Origin: Pseudomonadaceae bacterium
GTDB lineage: Bacteria > Pseudomonadota > Gammaproteobacteria > Pseudomonadales > Pseudomonadaceae
Length of the DNA: 37,610 nt
Reading direction: 5' to 3'
Assembly (NCBI GenBank): GCA_019747075.1
Contig: JAIERF010000326.1
Span: 1-37,610 of the forward strand
A model generated the notes under the pieces. That model saw only the letters and a list, made by a program, of their open reading frames with translations. It did not search any database and was not told where the DNA came from. This document shows positions 10,358-23,018 of the stretch, piece by piece. Position numbers and translations under genes: made by a program. Position 1 is the stretch's first letter, and each line of letters begins with the position of its first letter.

Positions 10358-10386
10358 GTCGTTTTTGTGCTTTTTATAGGATTCGC

Positions 10387-13300
10387 ATGTCCGCCACCTT
10401 CGTTCACCTGCGTTTGCATACCGAGTTTTCCCTGGTTGATGGCCTGGTGCGGGTCAAGCCGCTGATCAAGGCTGCCGCTGCCGCGGGCATGCCAGCAGTG
10501 GCCGTGACCGACCAGAGCAACCTGTGCTCGCTGGTGAAGTTCTACAAGGCTGCCATGGGTGGCGGGATCAAACCGATTTGTGGCGCCGACCTGTGGCTGG
10601 CGAACAAGGATGAAGACGGTCCGCTTAGTCGCCTGACCCTGCTGGCCATGAACGCCAAGGGCTACCGCAACCTTACCGAGCTGATTTCCCGTGGCTTTAT
10701 TGAGGGGCAGCGCAACGGCCTGGTGATCATCGAGCGCGAGTGGGTAAAAGAAGCCGCCGAAGGGTTGATTGCGTTGTCTGGGGCCAAAGAAGGCGAAATC
10801 GGCCTGAGCCTGCTGGCGGGAAATCCTGACGAAGCCGAAGCGATGCTGCGTGAATGGCAGGCGGTATTTCCGGATCGCTATTACCTGGAGCTGCAGCGCA
10901 CCAGTCGGGTCAATGACGAAGAGTACCTGCACCTGGCGGTGGAGCTGGCGGGTCGTTGCGATGGTCTGCTGGTGGCCACCAACGACGTACGTTTTATCAA
11001 GCAGGACGACTTCTACGCCCATGAAACCCGCGTGTGCATCGGTGAGGGGCGGGCGCTGGACGATCCGCGGCGAGTGCGCAGTTACAGCGATCAGCAGTAC
11101 CTGAAAAGCTCTGAGGAGATGTGGGAGCTGTTCAGCGACCTGCCCGAGGCGCTGGAGAACACCGTCGAAATTGCCAAGCGTTGCAATATCGAGGTGCAGT
11201 TGGGCAAGAGCTTCCTGCCCAACTTCCCGGTGCCGGACGGCATGACCATGGACGAGTTCTTCCGCAAGATCAGCTTCGATGGTCTAGAAGAGCGTCTGGC
11301 CGTGCTCTGGCCGAAAGACACCACGCCGAATTACGAGGCCAAGCGTCAGGTCTATGTTGATCGCCTGAACTTTGAGCTGGATATCATCATCCAGATGGGG
11401 TTCCCCGGTTACTTCCTGATCGTGATGGACTTTATCCAGTGGGCCAAGCGCAACGGTATTCCGGTCGGTCCGGGCCGGGGGTCAGGCGCCGGTTCCCTGG
11501 TGGCTTACGTGCAGAAAATCACCGACCTTGATCCCCTGCAGTACGACCTGCTGTTCGAGCGCTTCCTGAACCCGGAGCGGGTATCGATGCCCGACTTCGA
11601 TATCGACTTCTGCATGGACGGCCGCGACCGCGTGATCGAGTACGTGGCCCAGACCTACGGCCGCAACGCCGTGAGCCAGATCATCACCTTCGGCACCATG
11701 GCCGCCAAGGCCGTAGTGCGCGACGTGGCGCGGGTGCAGGGCAAGTCCTACGGCCTGGCGGATCGCCTGTCGAAGATGATCCCGTTTGAAGTCGGCATGA
11801 CCCTGGAGAAAGCGTTCGAGCAGGAAGAAATTCTCCGGGACTTTCTCAAGATCGACGAGGAAGCCGCCGAGATCTGGGAGATGGCTCGCAAGCTCGAAGG
11901 CGTTACCCGTAACGTCGGTAAGCACGCCGGTGGTGTGGTGATCGCACCGACCAAACTCACCGACTTTTCGGCCATCTATTGCGATGACGAGGGTGGTGGT
12001 CTGGTAACCCAGTTCGACAAGGATGACGTGGAGGCTGCCGGTCTGGTGAAGTTCGACTTCCTCGGCCTGCGCACCCTGACCATCATTGATTGGGCGCTGA
12101 AGACCATCAACCGCGACCGCGCCAAGGTCGATGAACCGCCGCTGAATATCGATTTCATCCCGCTGGATGACAAGCCGACTTACCAGTTGCTGCAAAAAGC
12201 CGAAACCACCGCGGTATTCCAGCTCGAATCACGGGGCATGAAGGAGCTGATCAAGAAGCTCAAGCCCGACTGCCTGGAAGACCTGATCGCTCTGGTGGCA
12301 CTGTTCCGTCCGGGCCCGCTGCAATCGGGCATGGTGGACGACTTTATCAACCGTAAGCACGGCCGTGCCGAGCTGGCGTACCCGCACCCGGACTATCAGT
12401 ACGACGGCCTCAAGCCGGTACTGCTGCCGACTTACGGCATCATCCTGTATCAGGAGCAGGTGATGCAGATTGCCCAGGTCATGGCCGGTTACACCCTCGG
12501 CGAGGCAGACATGCTGCGCCGCGCCATGGGTAAGAAAAAGCCTGAAGAGATGGCCAAGCAGCGCGGCGGCTTTATTGAGGGTTGCGCCAGCAATAACATC
12601 GATGCGGATCTGGCGGGCAACATCTTCGATCTGGTGGAAAAATTCGCCGGTTATGGCTTCAACAAATCCCACTCCGCCGCCTATGGTTTGGTGTCTTATC
12701 AGACGGCTTGGCTGAAAGCCCACTATCCGTCGCCGTTCATGGCTGCGGTACTGTCGGCGGATATGCACAACACCGACAAGGTCGTGACCCTGATCGAAGA
12801 GTGCCGCAGCATGAAGCTGCGCCTCGACGCGCCGGATGTGAACAACTCCGAGTTCAAGTTCACCGTGAATGACGACGGGCGGATTGTTTACGGCCTGGGC
12901 GCGATCAAGGGCGTGGGCGAGGGGCCGGTGGAGGCCATTGTCGAGTCGCGCCAGGACGGGCCGTTCAAAGACTTGTTCGATTTCTGCGCACGGGTCGACC
13001 TCAAGCGCATCAACAAGCGCACCACCGATGCGCTGATTCGCAGCGGTGCCCTGGATCGCCTGGGGCCGTATTTCCATGACGAGATCAAGGCCTATCAGGC
13101 CAATATCGACCGTAACCGCGCCGTGCTGCTGGCGGCCATGGATGAGGCGATTCAGGCCGCCGAACAGACCAGTCGCAGCCACGCCAGCGGCCATATGGAC
13201 CTGTTTGGTGGGGTGTTTGCCGATGCCGACGCTGATGTCTATGCCAACCACAAGCAGGCCAAGGAACTGTCGCTGAAGGAGCGCTTGCGCGGCGAGAAGG

Positions 13301-13908
13301 AGACCCTGGGGCTGTACCTGACCGGTCACCCGATCGACGAATACGAGGGTGAGATTCGCCGCTTCGCCCGTCAGCGCATCATTGACCTGAAGCCGGCTCG
13401 GGGCGACCAGACCGTTGCCGGCCTGATCGTCAACTTGCGGGTGATGAAGAACAAGAAGGGCGACAAGATGGGCTTTATCACCCTCGATGACCGCTCCGGG
13501 CGCATTGAGGCCTCGTTGTTTGCCGAGGCCTTCAATGCCGCCCAGGCCCTGTTGCAGACCGACGCCATGGTGGTGGTCGAAGGCGAGGTGAGTAACGACG
13601 ATTTCTCCGGTGGCCTGCGCCTGCGCGCCAAGCGGGTGATGAGCCTGCAGGAGGCACGTACCGGCCTGGCCGAGAGCCTGCGTATCAAGGTGGCCAGTGA
13701 GATGCTCAAGGGCGATCGGTTGTCCTGGTTGGCCGAGTTATGTAAGCGCCATCGTGGCGAGTGTCCGGTGACCCTGGATTACACCGGCAGTGAGGCCAAG
13801 GCCGTTTTGCAGTTTGGCGATGCCTGGCGCATCGACCCGGCGGACGGCTTGATTCAGGCATTGCGTGACCAGTTCGGGCGCGACAACGTCTTTCTCAACT
13901 ACCGCTGA
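10387..13908 (+). CDS. dnaE: DNA polymerase III alpha subunit
   Basis: DnaE is the replicative polymerase subunit. The 1173-residue protein has an N-terminal PHP domain ([15 protein letters not shown], about 5-280), then the C-family polymerase core. The catalytic aspartates are in [15 protein letters not shown] (about residue 400), and [14 protein letters not shown] lies just before. The tandem HhH region and the C-terminal OB-fold ([29 protein letters not shown]) follow, then the tau-binding end. Full length is close to that of other pseudomonads. The start ATG 10387 follows TATAGG closely, so the ribosome site is weak (AGGA at 10378-10381). A broad antisense reading frame within it is a coding-bias shadow. 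Confidence 0.97.
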   Translation: MSATFVHLRLHTEFSLVDGLVRVKPLIKAAAAAGMPAVAVTDQSNLCSLVKFYKAAMGGGIKPICGADLWLANKDEDGPLSRLTLLAMNAKGYRNLTELISRGFIEGQRNGLVIIEREWVKEAAEGLIALSGAKEGEIGLSLLAGNPDEAEAMLREWQAVFPDRYYLELQRTSRVNDEEYLHLAVELAGRCDGLLVATNDVRFIKQDDFYAHETRVCIGEGRALDDPRRVRSYSDQQYLKSSEEMWELFSDLPEALENTVEIAKRCNIEVQLGKSFLPNFPVPDGMTMDEFFRKISFDGLEERLAVLWPKDTTPNYEAKRQVYVDRLNFELDIIIQMGFPGYFLIVMDFIQWAKRNGIPVGPGRGSGAGSLVAYVQKITDLDPLQYDLLFERFLNPERVSMPDFDIDFCMDGRDRVIEYVAQTYGRNAVSQIITFGTMAAKAVVRDVARVQGKSYGLADRLSKMIPFEVGMTLEKAFEQEEILRDFLKIDEEAAEIWEMARKLEGVTRNVGKHAGGVVIAPTKLTDFSAIYCDDEGGGLVTQFDKDDVEAAGLVKFDFLGLRTLTIIDWALKTINRDRAKVDEPPLNIDFIPLDDKPTYQLLQKAETTAVFQLESRGMKELIKKLKPDCLEDLIALVALFRPGPLQSGMVDDFINRKHGRAELAYPHPDYQYDGLKPVLLPTYGIILYQEQVMQIAQVMAGYTLGEADMLRRAMGKKKPEEMAKQRGGFIEGCASNNIDADLAGNIFDLVEKFAGYGFNKSHSAAYGLVSYQTAWLKAHYPSPFMAAVLSADMHNTDKVVTLIEECRSMKLRLDAPDVNNSEFKFTVNDDGRIVYGLGAIKGVGEGPVEAIVESRQDGPFKDLFDFCARVDLKRINKRTTDALIRSGALDRLGPYFHDEIKAYQANIDRNRAVLLAAMDEAIQAAEQTSRSHASGHMDLFGGVFADADADVYANHKQAKELSLKERLRGEKETLGLYLTGHPIDEYEGEIRRFARQRIIDLKPARGDQTVAGLIVNLRVMKNKKGDKMGFITLDDRSGRIEASLFAEAFNAAQALLQTDAMVVVEGEVSNDDFSGGLRLRAKRVMSLQEARTGLAESLRIKVASEMLKGDRLSWLAELCKRHRGECPVTLDYTGSEAKAVLQFGDAWRIDPADGLIQALRDQFGRDNVFLNYR

Positions 13909-13913
13909 TGCCG

Positions 13914-13944
13914 AGGCGCCACTGGGCTGCCGGGCGCCTGTTTT
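13914..13944 (+). terminator. Possible terminator after dnaE
   Basis: A 7-bp perfect stem (AGGCGCC at 13914-13920 with GGCGCCT at 13933-13939) has a 12-base loop and is followed by GTTTTA. It lies a few bases after the dnaE stop. The large loop makes this a moderate candidate only. The rest of the 150-bp gap before accA shows no gene. Confidence 0.4.
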
Positions 13945-14058
13945 ATCGGTTCGCGCTGTGCGCTTTATTATCGACCTGCTGGCTTCCGATCCTTTAAGGT
14001 AAGGGGCTAGCAGATACAGCTCCCCGGCCGCCTGGCCGTCGACGCAAGATGGACATTT

Positions 14059-15009
14059 ATGAACCCGAATTTTCTCGATTTCGAACAGCCAATCGCCGAC
14101 CTGCAAGCCAAGATCGAAGAGCTGCGCCTGGTCGGTCACGACAATGCGCTGAACATCGGCGACGAAATTGCCCGTCTGCAAGACAAAAGCACGACGCTGA
14201 CCGAGAGCATTTTCAGCAACCTCAGCAGCTGGCAGATCGCCCGTCTGGCGCGCCATCCGCAGCGGCCTTACACCCTGGATTACATCCAGCACATCTTCAC
14301 CGAGTTCGACGAACTGCACGGCGATCGTCATTTCTCCGATGATCCGGCGATTGTCGGTGGCATTGCCCGTCTGAACGATGAGCCGGTGATGGTCATCGGT
14401 CATCAGAAAGGCCGTGAAGTGCGCGAGAAGGTTCGTCGCAACTTCGGCATGCCGCGTCCTGAGGGCTACCGCAAAGCCTGTCGCTTGATGGAAATGGCTG
14501 AGCGCTTCAAGTTGCCGATCCTGACCTTTATCGACACGCCGGGCGCCTACCCGGGTATCGACGCTGAAGAGCGTGGGCAGAGCGAGGCGATTGCCTGGAA
14601 CCTGCGGGTGATGGCGCGTCTGAAGACGCCAATCATCGCCACGGTGATCGGCGAGGGCGGTTCCGGCGGCGCGCTGGCGATTGGTGTGTGCGATCAGCTG
14701 AACATGCTGCAGTACTCCACCTATGCGGTGATCTCGCCGGAAGGTTGCGCCTCGATTCTGTGGAAAACCGCCGAGAAAGCCCCGGACGCAGCGGAAGCCA
14801 TGGGTATTACCGCTGAGCGCCTGAAAGGCCTGGGGATTGTCGACAAGGTCATCGGCGAACCTTTGGGCGGCGCGCACCGTGCGCCGGAAGTAGCAGCTGA
14901 ATCGATTCGCAAGGAATTGGCCGCGCAGTTGCTGAACTTGCGGAAGCTCGACACCGATGCGTTGCTGGCGCGTCGCTATGAGCGCCTGATGAGTTACGGC
15001 ATCGCCTGA
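14059..15009 (+). CDS. accA: Acetyl-CoA carboxylase carboxyltransferase subunit alpha
   Basis: AccA, with AccD, transfers the carboxyl group from carboxybiotin to acetyl-CoA to give malonyl-CoA, the first step of fatty acid synthesis. The 316-residue product begins with the conserved [21 protein letters not shown]. It contains the crotonase-like core with IDTPGAYPG and the oxyanion-hole glycines of [12 protein letters not shown]. It ends at the family's usual length. GGA at 14051-14053 is correctly spaced before the ATG. The neighbours dnaE and tilS are the usual Pseudomonas order. Confidence 0.96.
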   Translation: MNPNFLDFEQPIADLQAKIEELRLVGHDNALNIGDEIARLQDKSTTLTESIFSNLSSWQIARLARHPQRPYTLDYIQHIFTEFDELHGDRHFSDDPAIVGGIARLNDEPVMVIGHQKGREVREKVRRNFGMPRPEGYRKACRLMEMAERFKLPILTFIDTPGAYPGIDAEERGQSEAIAWNLRVMARLKTPIIATVIGEGGSGGALAIGVCDQLNMLQYSTYAVISPEGCASILWKTAEKAPDAAEAMGITAERLKGLGIVDKVIGEPLGGAHRAPEVAAESIRKELAAQLLNLRKLDTDALLARRYERLMSYGIA

Positions 15010-15031
15010 GTCCGCGACGGACAATCACTGA

Positions 15032-15056
15032 GCGCCAGTTTCCTTTAAGCTGGCGC
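15032..15056 (+). terminator. Hairpin between accA and tilS
   Basis: GCGCCAG (15032-15038) pairs perfectly with CTGGCGC (15050-15056), and a further T-A and T-G pair is possible inside. No T-run follows (CTTGTCC), so it is a weak intrinsic terminator at best. The T- and A-rich loop could instead be a -10 region for tilS. Confidence 0.35.
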
Positions 15057-15084
15057 CTTGTCCGGCGCTTGCAGCACCTCTCTT

Positions 15085-16395
15085 ATGTCCCTGGAATCCC
15101 GCTTACTGACTGCTCTGTCACCCTGGTGCGCCGCGCCGGGGTGTTGCGTGGCGTTTTCCGGCGGCCTGGATTCCACCGTTCTCCTGCATCTAATGGTCTC
15201 GCTGTCCCGGCGTATGGCGTTGCCGCCGGTGCGGGCGGTGCATGTCGAGCATGGTTTGCAGGCCGTCGCAGCTGCTTGGCCAGCCCACTGCCAGCACGTA
15301 TGTACGGCGCTCGGCGTGCCTTTGCGCGTGCGGGCTGTGCAGGTGGCGCCTGGCGCGAGTCTGGAGCGCGCGGCGCGGGAGGCGCGCTACGCCGCATTGG
15401 CCGATGAGCTGGAGGCGGGCGAGTTGTTGCTGACGGCCCAGCATCGCGATGATCAGGCGGAAACCCTGCTGTTTCGTTTGTTTCGCGGTGCTGGCGTGCG
15501 TGGCTTGGCCGGTATGCCGGCGAGTCGAGCACTGGGGCGTGGGCACTTGCTGCGGCCCTTGCTAACGGCAAGCCGTGCCGAGCTGGAAGCCTATGCCGCC
15601 GTCCATCAATTGCATTGGGTGGAAGATCCTTCCAATGGCGATGTGCAGTATTCGCGCAATTACCTGCGCCAACAGGTGCTGCCTGTGCTGAAGCAGCGTT
15701 GGCCTCAGGCCGCAACGAGCATGGCGCGTACCGCCGAGCATCTGCGCGAGGCGCAAGGCTTGTTGGATGACCTGGCGCGCCTGGATCTGGCAAGCCTGAG
15801 TGAGCCTGCGCGTTTCGCCTGGTTGAGGTTGCCGTCGTTGCCGCTGGCACCACTGCTGGCGTTGTCGGTGGCACGGCAGCGCAATCTGTTGCGTTATTGG
15901 CTGGCGCCAATGACCGCCTTGCCGGACAGCGATCACTGGGCGGGCTTCGAGTCTTTGCTGGCAGCGACGAGTGATGCCTTGCCGGTTTGGCGGCTGGCGG
16001 GCGGTGAGCTGCATCGAGCCGACGGACGGTTGTGGTGGCTGACTGGAGCCTGGCTGCAAGCGCCCGTGTCAGTGGACTTGCCGCTTACGGGCGGTGAGTT
16101 GCAGTTGCCCGGCAATGGCCACCTGCGCCTGCTGGGCGCGGCGCCTGCTGGGCCGTTGCGCGTGGCTTACCGCCAAGGTGGCGAGTGCATGAGCATTGCC
16201 GGCCGCGGCAGTCGCGACCTCAAGCGCTTGCTCAATGAGTCCGGATTGCCGGCCTTTGTTCGTGGTCGCGTGCCGCTGTTGCTGTGTGGCGAGTGTGTGC
16301 TGGCGGTGGCCAATTTGCCGGGGCTCGATGGCTCGACCCAGGGCGACTGGCAGTTGCACTGGCAGCCACCGACGAGTGACCAGGATTTGAGCTGA
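15085..16395 (+). CDS. tilS: tRNA(Ile)-lysidine synthase
   Basis: TilS converts C34 of the CAU-anticodon tRNA(Ile) to lysidine, switching it from Met to Ile decoding. The 436-residue protein has the PP-loop ATP pyrophosphatase motif SGGLDS at residues 25-30. HVEHGL follows, then QHRDDQAETLLFRLFRGAG and NYLRQQVLP, and finally the substrate-binding middle and C-terminal domains. ATG 15085 fits the family. The longer frame from 15058 begins inside the intergenic hairpin region and its extra residues are not conserved. Confidence 0.94.
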   Translation: MSLESRLLTALSPWCAAPGCCVAFSGGLDSTVLLHLMVSLSRRMALPPVRAVHVEHGLQAVAAAWPAHCQHVCTALGVPLRVRAVQVAPGASLERAAREARYAALADELEAGELLLTAQHRDDQAETLLFRLFRGAGVRGLAGMPASRALGRGHLLRPLLTASRAELEAYAAVHQLHWVEDPSNGDVQYSRNYLRQQVLPVLKQRWPQAATSMARTAEHLREAQGLLDDLARLDLASLSEPARFAWLRLPSLPLAPLLALSVARQRNLLRYWLAPMTALPDSDHWAGFESLLAATSDALPVWRLAGGELHRADGRLWWLTGAWLQAPVSVDLPLTGGELQLPGNGHLRLLGAAPAGPLRVAYRQGGECMSIAGRGSRDLKRLLNESGLPAFVRGRVPLLLCGECVLAVANLPGLDGSTQGDWQLHWQPPTSDQDLS

Positions 16396-16415
16396 AAGGC
16401 CCTTTCCGGTAGACT
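16387..16415 (+). promoter_or_regulatory. Candidate sigma70 promoter for pyrG
   Basis: TTGAGC (16387-16392) lies 17 bp upstream of TAGACT (16410-16415), at the tilS end. About 140 bases of leader then precede the pyrG ATG. The leader has a T-rich segment flanked by GCAGG and CCTGC near 16480-16500 but no convincing attenuator. Confidence 0.45.
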
Positions 16416-16523
16416 ACTCTCCCGTCTTATTACCGCTTTTGCAGACTCCCTTGGAATCGGCAAAGGCTTGCTTGTTTCCGGCAGGTTTTTTTAAGCCTGC
16501 TTCGCTTTCCCAGGCGGCACTGA

Positions 16524-19027
<2,504 letters not shown>

Positions 19028-19121
19028 TCGGGCGTTTCTCCGGTAAAGTGCGGCCCCGTTAAAAGTCTCGTTTCGAGTTCAGCTTCGCTGCGCATGCCCC
19101 TGAGTCAGCGCAGCGATTTGA

Positions 19122-20435
<1,314 letters not shown>

Positions 20436-20450
20436 GGCCTGAAGTGGTAA

Positions 20451-20475
20451 AAAAGGCAGCGCAAGCTGCCTTTTT
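20451..20475 (+). terminator. Rho-independent terminator after eno
   Basis: A perfect 10-bp stem (AAAAGGCAGC at 20451-20460 with GCTGCCTTTT at 20465-20474) has a GCAA tetraloop and ends in five T's. It sits directly upstream of ftsB, so ftsB expression depends on readthrough or its own promoter. Confidence 0.88.
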
Positions 20476-20496
20476 ATCATGGATGATTCTCCGATC

Positions 20497-20775
20497 ATGC
20501 GCAGTCCTTACTGGTTGTTCGTCGTTCTGATCCTGCTGCTGGCTGGCCTGCAGTATCGCTTGTGGGTGGGAGATGGAAGCCTGGCGCAAGTGACCGATCT
20601 GCAACGGCAAATCGCCGAACAGCAAGGCGAGAACGAGCGCCTGCTCGAACGTAACCGTATCCTCGAAGCTGAAGTGCTGGAGCTGAAGCAGGGTATGGAA
20701 ACTGTCGAAGAGCGTGCCCGCCATGAGCTGGGCATGGTCAAAGAGGGCGAAACCCTCTATCAGTTGGCCGAATGA
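20497..20775 (+). CDS. ftsB: Cell division protein FtsB
   Basis: FtsB is a small bitopic inner-membrane protein that joins FtsL and FtsQ in the divisome. The 92-residue product has a short cytoplasmic start, one membrane segment (about residues 4-20, PYWLFVVLILLLAGLQ), then a periplasmic coiled coil (about 30-65, rich in Leu/Glu/Gln heptads). It ends in ARHELGMVKEGETLYQLAE, the conserved FtsB tail. ATG 20497 is preferred. The in-frame ATG 20479 lies four bases after the terminator T-run and adds MDDSPI, which I do not recall in the family. The stop overlaps ispD (ATGA). Confidence 0.92.
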   Translation: MRSPYWLFVVLILLLAGLQYRLWVGDGSLAQVTDLQRQIAEQQGENERLLERNRILEAEVLELKQGMETVEERARHELGMVKEGETLYQLAE

Positions 20776-21473
20776 GCACGCCCGATTTCTGGGTGGTGAT
20801 CCCGGCGGCCGGGGTTGGCGCGCGCATGCTGGCCGACCGTCCCAAGCAATACCTGGCCCTGGCTGGGCGTTGCCTTCTCGAACATACCCTCGACTGCTTT
20901 CTTGATCATCCTGGCCTCAAGGGTCTGGTGGTCAGCTTGGCGGCCGAAGACCCCTACTGGCCGACCCTGGCCTGTTCCCACGATCCGCGTATCAGCCGTG
21001 CCGAAGGTGGTGCCGAACGTGCCGACTCGGTGTTGCAGGGCTTGTTGCGCCTGACTGAACTGGGTGCGACGGAACACGATTGGGTGTTGGTGCACGATGC
21101 TGCACGGCCCAATCTGTCGCGCTTCGATCTGGATCGCTTGCTGACTGAGCTGGCGGCTGATCCGGTCGGCGGCCTGCTGGCCGTGCCGGTGCGCGACACC
21201 CTCAAACGTGCCAGCGCCGATGGGCGGGTGGCGCATACCGTCGACCGCAGCCAGATCTGGCAAGCCTACACACCGCAGATGTTCCGCTTCGGTGTGTTGC
21301 AGCGAGCGCTGGCTGAGGCGCTGGTGGCTGAGGTGGCGATTACCGACGAGGCTTCGGCCATCGAATGGGCGGGGCAAGCGCCGCGCCTGATCGAGGGGCT
21401 GGCGGATAACCTCAAGGTCACCCGCCCTGAAGATCTAGAGTGGCTGCGCCTGCGCTGGAGCCATAAACACTAA
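20772..21473 (+). CDS. ispD: 2-C-methyl-D-erythritol 4-phosphate cytidylyltransferase
   Basis: IspD forms CDP-methylerythritol from MEP and CTP. The 233-residue protein has the N-terminal CTP-binding motif PAAGVGARMLADRPKQY with R18 and K25. VLVHDAARPNL, PVRDTLKRA and YTPQMFR follow, then the C-terminal KVTRPEDLEW. It overlaps ftsB by 4 bp. In many gammaproteobacteria ispF follows directly; here ispF lies about 9.7 kb further on, beyond an efflux operon and a formaldehyde-detoxification locus. Confidence 0.95.
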   Translation: MSTPDFWVVIPAAGVGARMLADRPKQYLALAGRCLLEHTLDCFLDHPGLKGLVVSLAAEDPYWPTLACSHDPRISRAEGGAERADSVLQGLLRLTELGATEHDWVLVHDAARPNLSRFDLDRLLTELAADPVGGLLAVPVRDTLKRASADGRVAHTVDRSQIWQAYTPQMFRFGVLQRALAEALVAEVAITDEASAIEWAGQAPRLIEGLADNLKVTRPEDLEWLRLRWSHKH

Positions 21474-21490
21474 AGGCTCGGTCGTTGCCG

Positions 21491-21577
21491 CGTAGGATGG
21501 GTGGAGCTTGCGATACCCATCGCATGCCGATGGTGAAAACGTCCTGATGGGTATCGCTGCGCTCAACCCATCCTACG
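21491..21577. repeat. Long imperfect palindrome (dispersed intergenic repeat type)
   Basis: The left arm (21491-21521) and right arm (21546-21577) are inverted copies. Twelve outer bases (CGTAGGATGGGT) and twelve inner bases (GCGATACCCATC) match perfectly, with a slightly variable AGC-containing middle. The 24-base centre itself contains a small CCATCG/CGATGG inversion. It lies between convergent ispD and the efflux operon, so it could fold into a bidirectional termination or mRNA-stabilising hairpin. From memory, GTAGGATGGGT...ACCCATC sequences recur between genes in pseudomonads. Confidence 0.75.
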
Positions 21578-21581
21578 AACC

Positions 21582-23018
21582 CTATCCCGCCGGGCGGCTG
21601 ACGGGCGCGTCCTGCTCCAGCCAGCCGCCACCCAAGGCCTTGTACAGGTTCACTTCGCTACCCAGTTGCGCCAGACGGTCGATGATCAGTGACTGTTGGG
21701 CGTTGAACAGGGCGCGCTGGGCGACCAGGAACGTCAGGCTGCTGTCGACGCCGATCAGGTAGCGGCGCTCGGCCAGGCGGTAGTACTCCTGGTTGGCGCT
21801 GACCAGATCACGCTGGGCCTGCAGTTGCTGCTGATAGGTCTGGCGGGCGGCCAAGCCGTCGCTGACCTCCTGGAAGGCGCTCTGAATGCTCTGTTGATAC
21901 TGCGCCACGCGGATGTCTTTCTGGATCTTGCTGTAATCCAGGCTGGCTTGCAGGCTGCCGGCGTTGAAGATCGGCAGGCTGATCTGCGGCTGAAACAGCC
22001 AACTACCCGAACCGGCATTAAACAGCCCAGCCAAATCCGGGCTGAGGCTGCCGGCATTGGCGGTCAGGCTGATGCTCGGGAAGAATGCCGCGCGGGCGGC
22101 GCCGATATTGGCGTTGGCGGCTTTCAGGGCGTGCTCGGCGGCAAGAATGTCCGGGCGCCGTTGCAGTAACTCGGACGGCAAACCGGCGGCCAGTGGGCTG
22201 AGCAGTGGGCTATCGAGTGGTTGGCCCGCTGGCAGGTCGGCCGGCAGGCTGCTGCCCAGCAGCAGGGTCAGGCCATTGCGGTCTTGGGCCACCTGGCGCT
22301 GGTATTGCGCCAGTTTCACCCGCGCGCTTTCCACCGAGGTGCGCGACTGGCTGAGTTCCAGGGCTGAGGCCACCCCCACCTGATTGCTGCGCAAGGTCAG
22401 CTGATAGCTCTTGTCGAAGGCTTTGAAGGTGTCTTCGGTCAGGCGCAGCAAGGCCAGGTCGGCCTGCCAGGTCAGGTAGGCGTTGGCCACGTCGGCCACC
22501 AGGCTGATCTGCGTGGCGCGGCGTGCTTCTTCGCTGCTTAGGTAGGTTTCCAGGGCTTGTTCGCTGAGGCTGCGAACCCGGCCGAACAGGTCCAGTTCGT
22601 ACGCGCTGACGCCCAGGGTGGCGGAGTATTGGCTGCTGATCTGTGGGTTGCCGGTGGACGACAACTCGCCCGGCAAACGTTGACGACTGCCGCTGCCGTC
22701 GGCACTCACGGCCGGCAACAATTCGGCGCGCTGGATGCGGTATTGGGCGCGGTAGGCGTCGATGTTCAGCGCCGCCACACGCAGGTCGAGGTTGTTCTGC
22801 AGGGCGGTCTGGATCAGCTGTTGCAACGCCGGGTCGCGGAAAAACTGGCGCCAGCCTTGTTCGCTGGCGGCCAGCTCGGCCGCAGCGTTGGGCCCGTAGG
22901 CCGGGCCTTGCGGCCACTGTGCGGCAACGCTGGTAGGCGGTTGCTGGTAATCCGGGATCAGCGAGCAGCCACCGAGGGTGAAGGCGGCGAGCGCCAGGGA
23001 TAGCAGGGACTTATTCAT
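21582..23018 (-). CDS. ttgC: RND efflux outer-membrane channel (TtgC/OprM type)
   Basis: This is the TolC-like outer-membrane exit duct of a tripartite drug/solvent pump. The 478-residue lipoprotein precursor has lipobox LGGC with Cys18. It then has two OEP repeats rich in coiled-coil Ala/Gln/Leu, with the conserved [11 protein letters not shown] and the second-repeat [23 protein letters not shown]. The start overlaps the transporter stop by 4 bp on the minus strand. By resemblance it is closest to TtgC of P. putida and OprM of P. aeruginosa. No ordinary terminator is seen after it; the palindrome at 21491-21577 may play that part. Confidence 0.93.
   Translation of the reverse strand: MNKSLLSLALAAFTLGGCSLIPDYQQPPTSVAAQWPQGPAYGPNAAAELAASEQGWRQFFRDPALQQLIQTALQNNLDLRVAALNIDAYRAQYRIQRAELLPAVSADGSGSRQRLPGELSSTGNPQISSQYSATLGVSAYELDLFGRVRSLSEQALETYLSSEEARRATQISLVADVANAYLTWQADLALLRLTEDTFKAFDKSYQLTLRSNQVGVASALELSQSRTSVESARVKLAQYQRQVAQDRNGLTLLLGSSLPADLPAGQPLDSPLLSPLAAGLPSELLQRRPDILAAEHALKAANANIGAARAAFFPSISLTANAGSLSPDLAGLFNAGSGSWLFQPQISLPIFNAGSLQASLDYSKIQKDIRVAQYQQSIQSAFQEVSDGLAARQTYQQQLQAQRDLVSANQEYYRLAERRYLIGVDSSLTFLVAQRALFNAQQSLIIDRLAQLGSEVNLYKALGGGWLEQDAPVSRPAG

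Noticed and set aside
12229-13329. 366-codon open frame antisense to dnaE
   Set aside because: Lies wholly inside a conserved polymerase gene and shows no motif.
16480-16500. Possible attenuator hairpin (GCAGG...CCTGC) in the pyrG leader
   Set aside because: The stem is only five base pairs with the T's in the loop instead of after it; too weak to call as a terminator.
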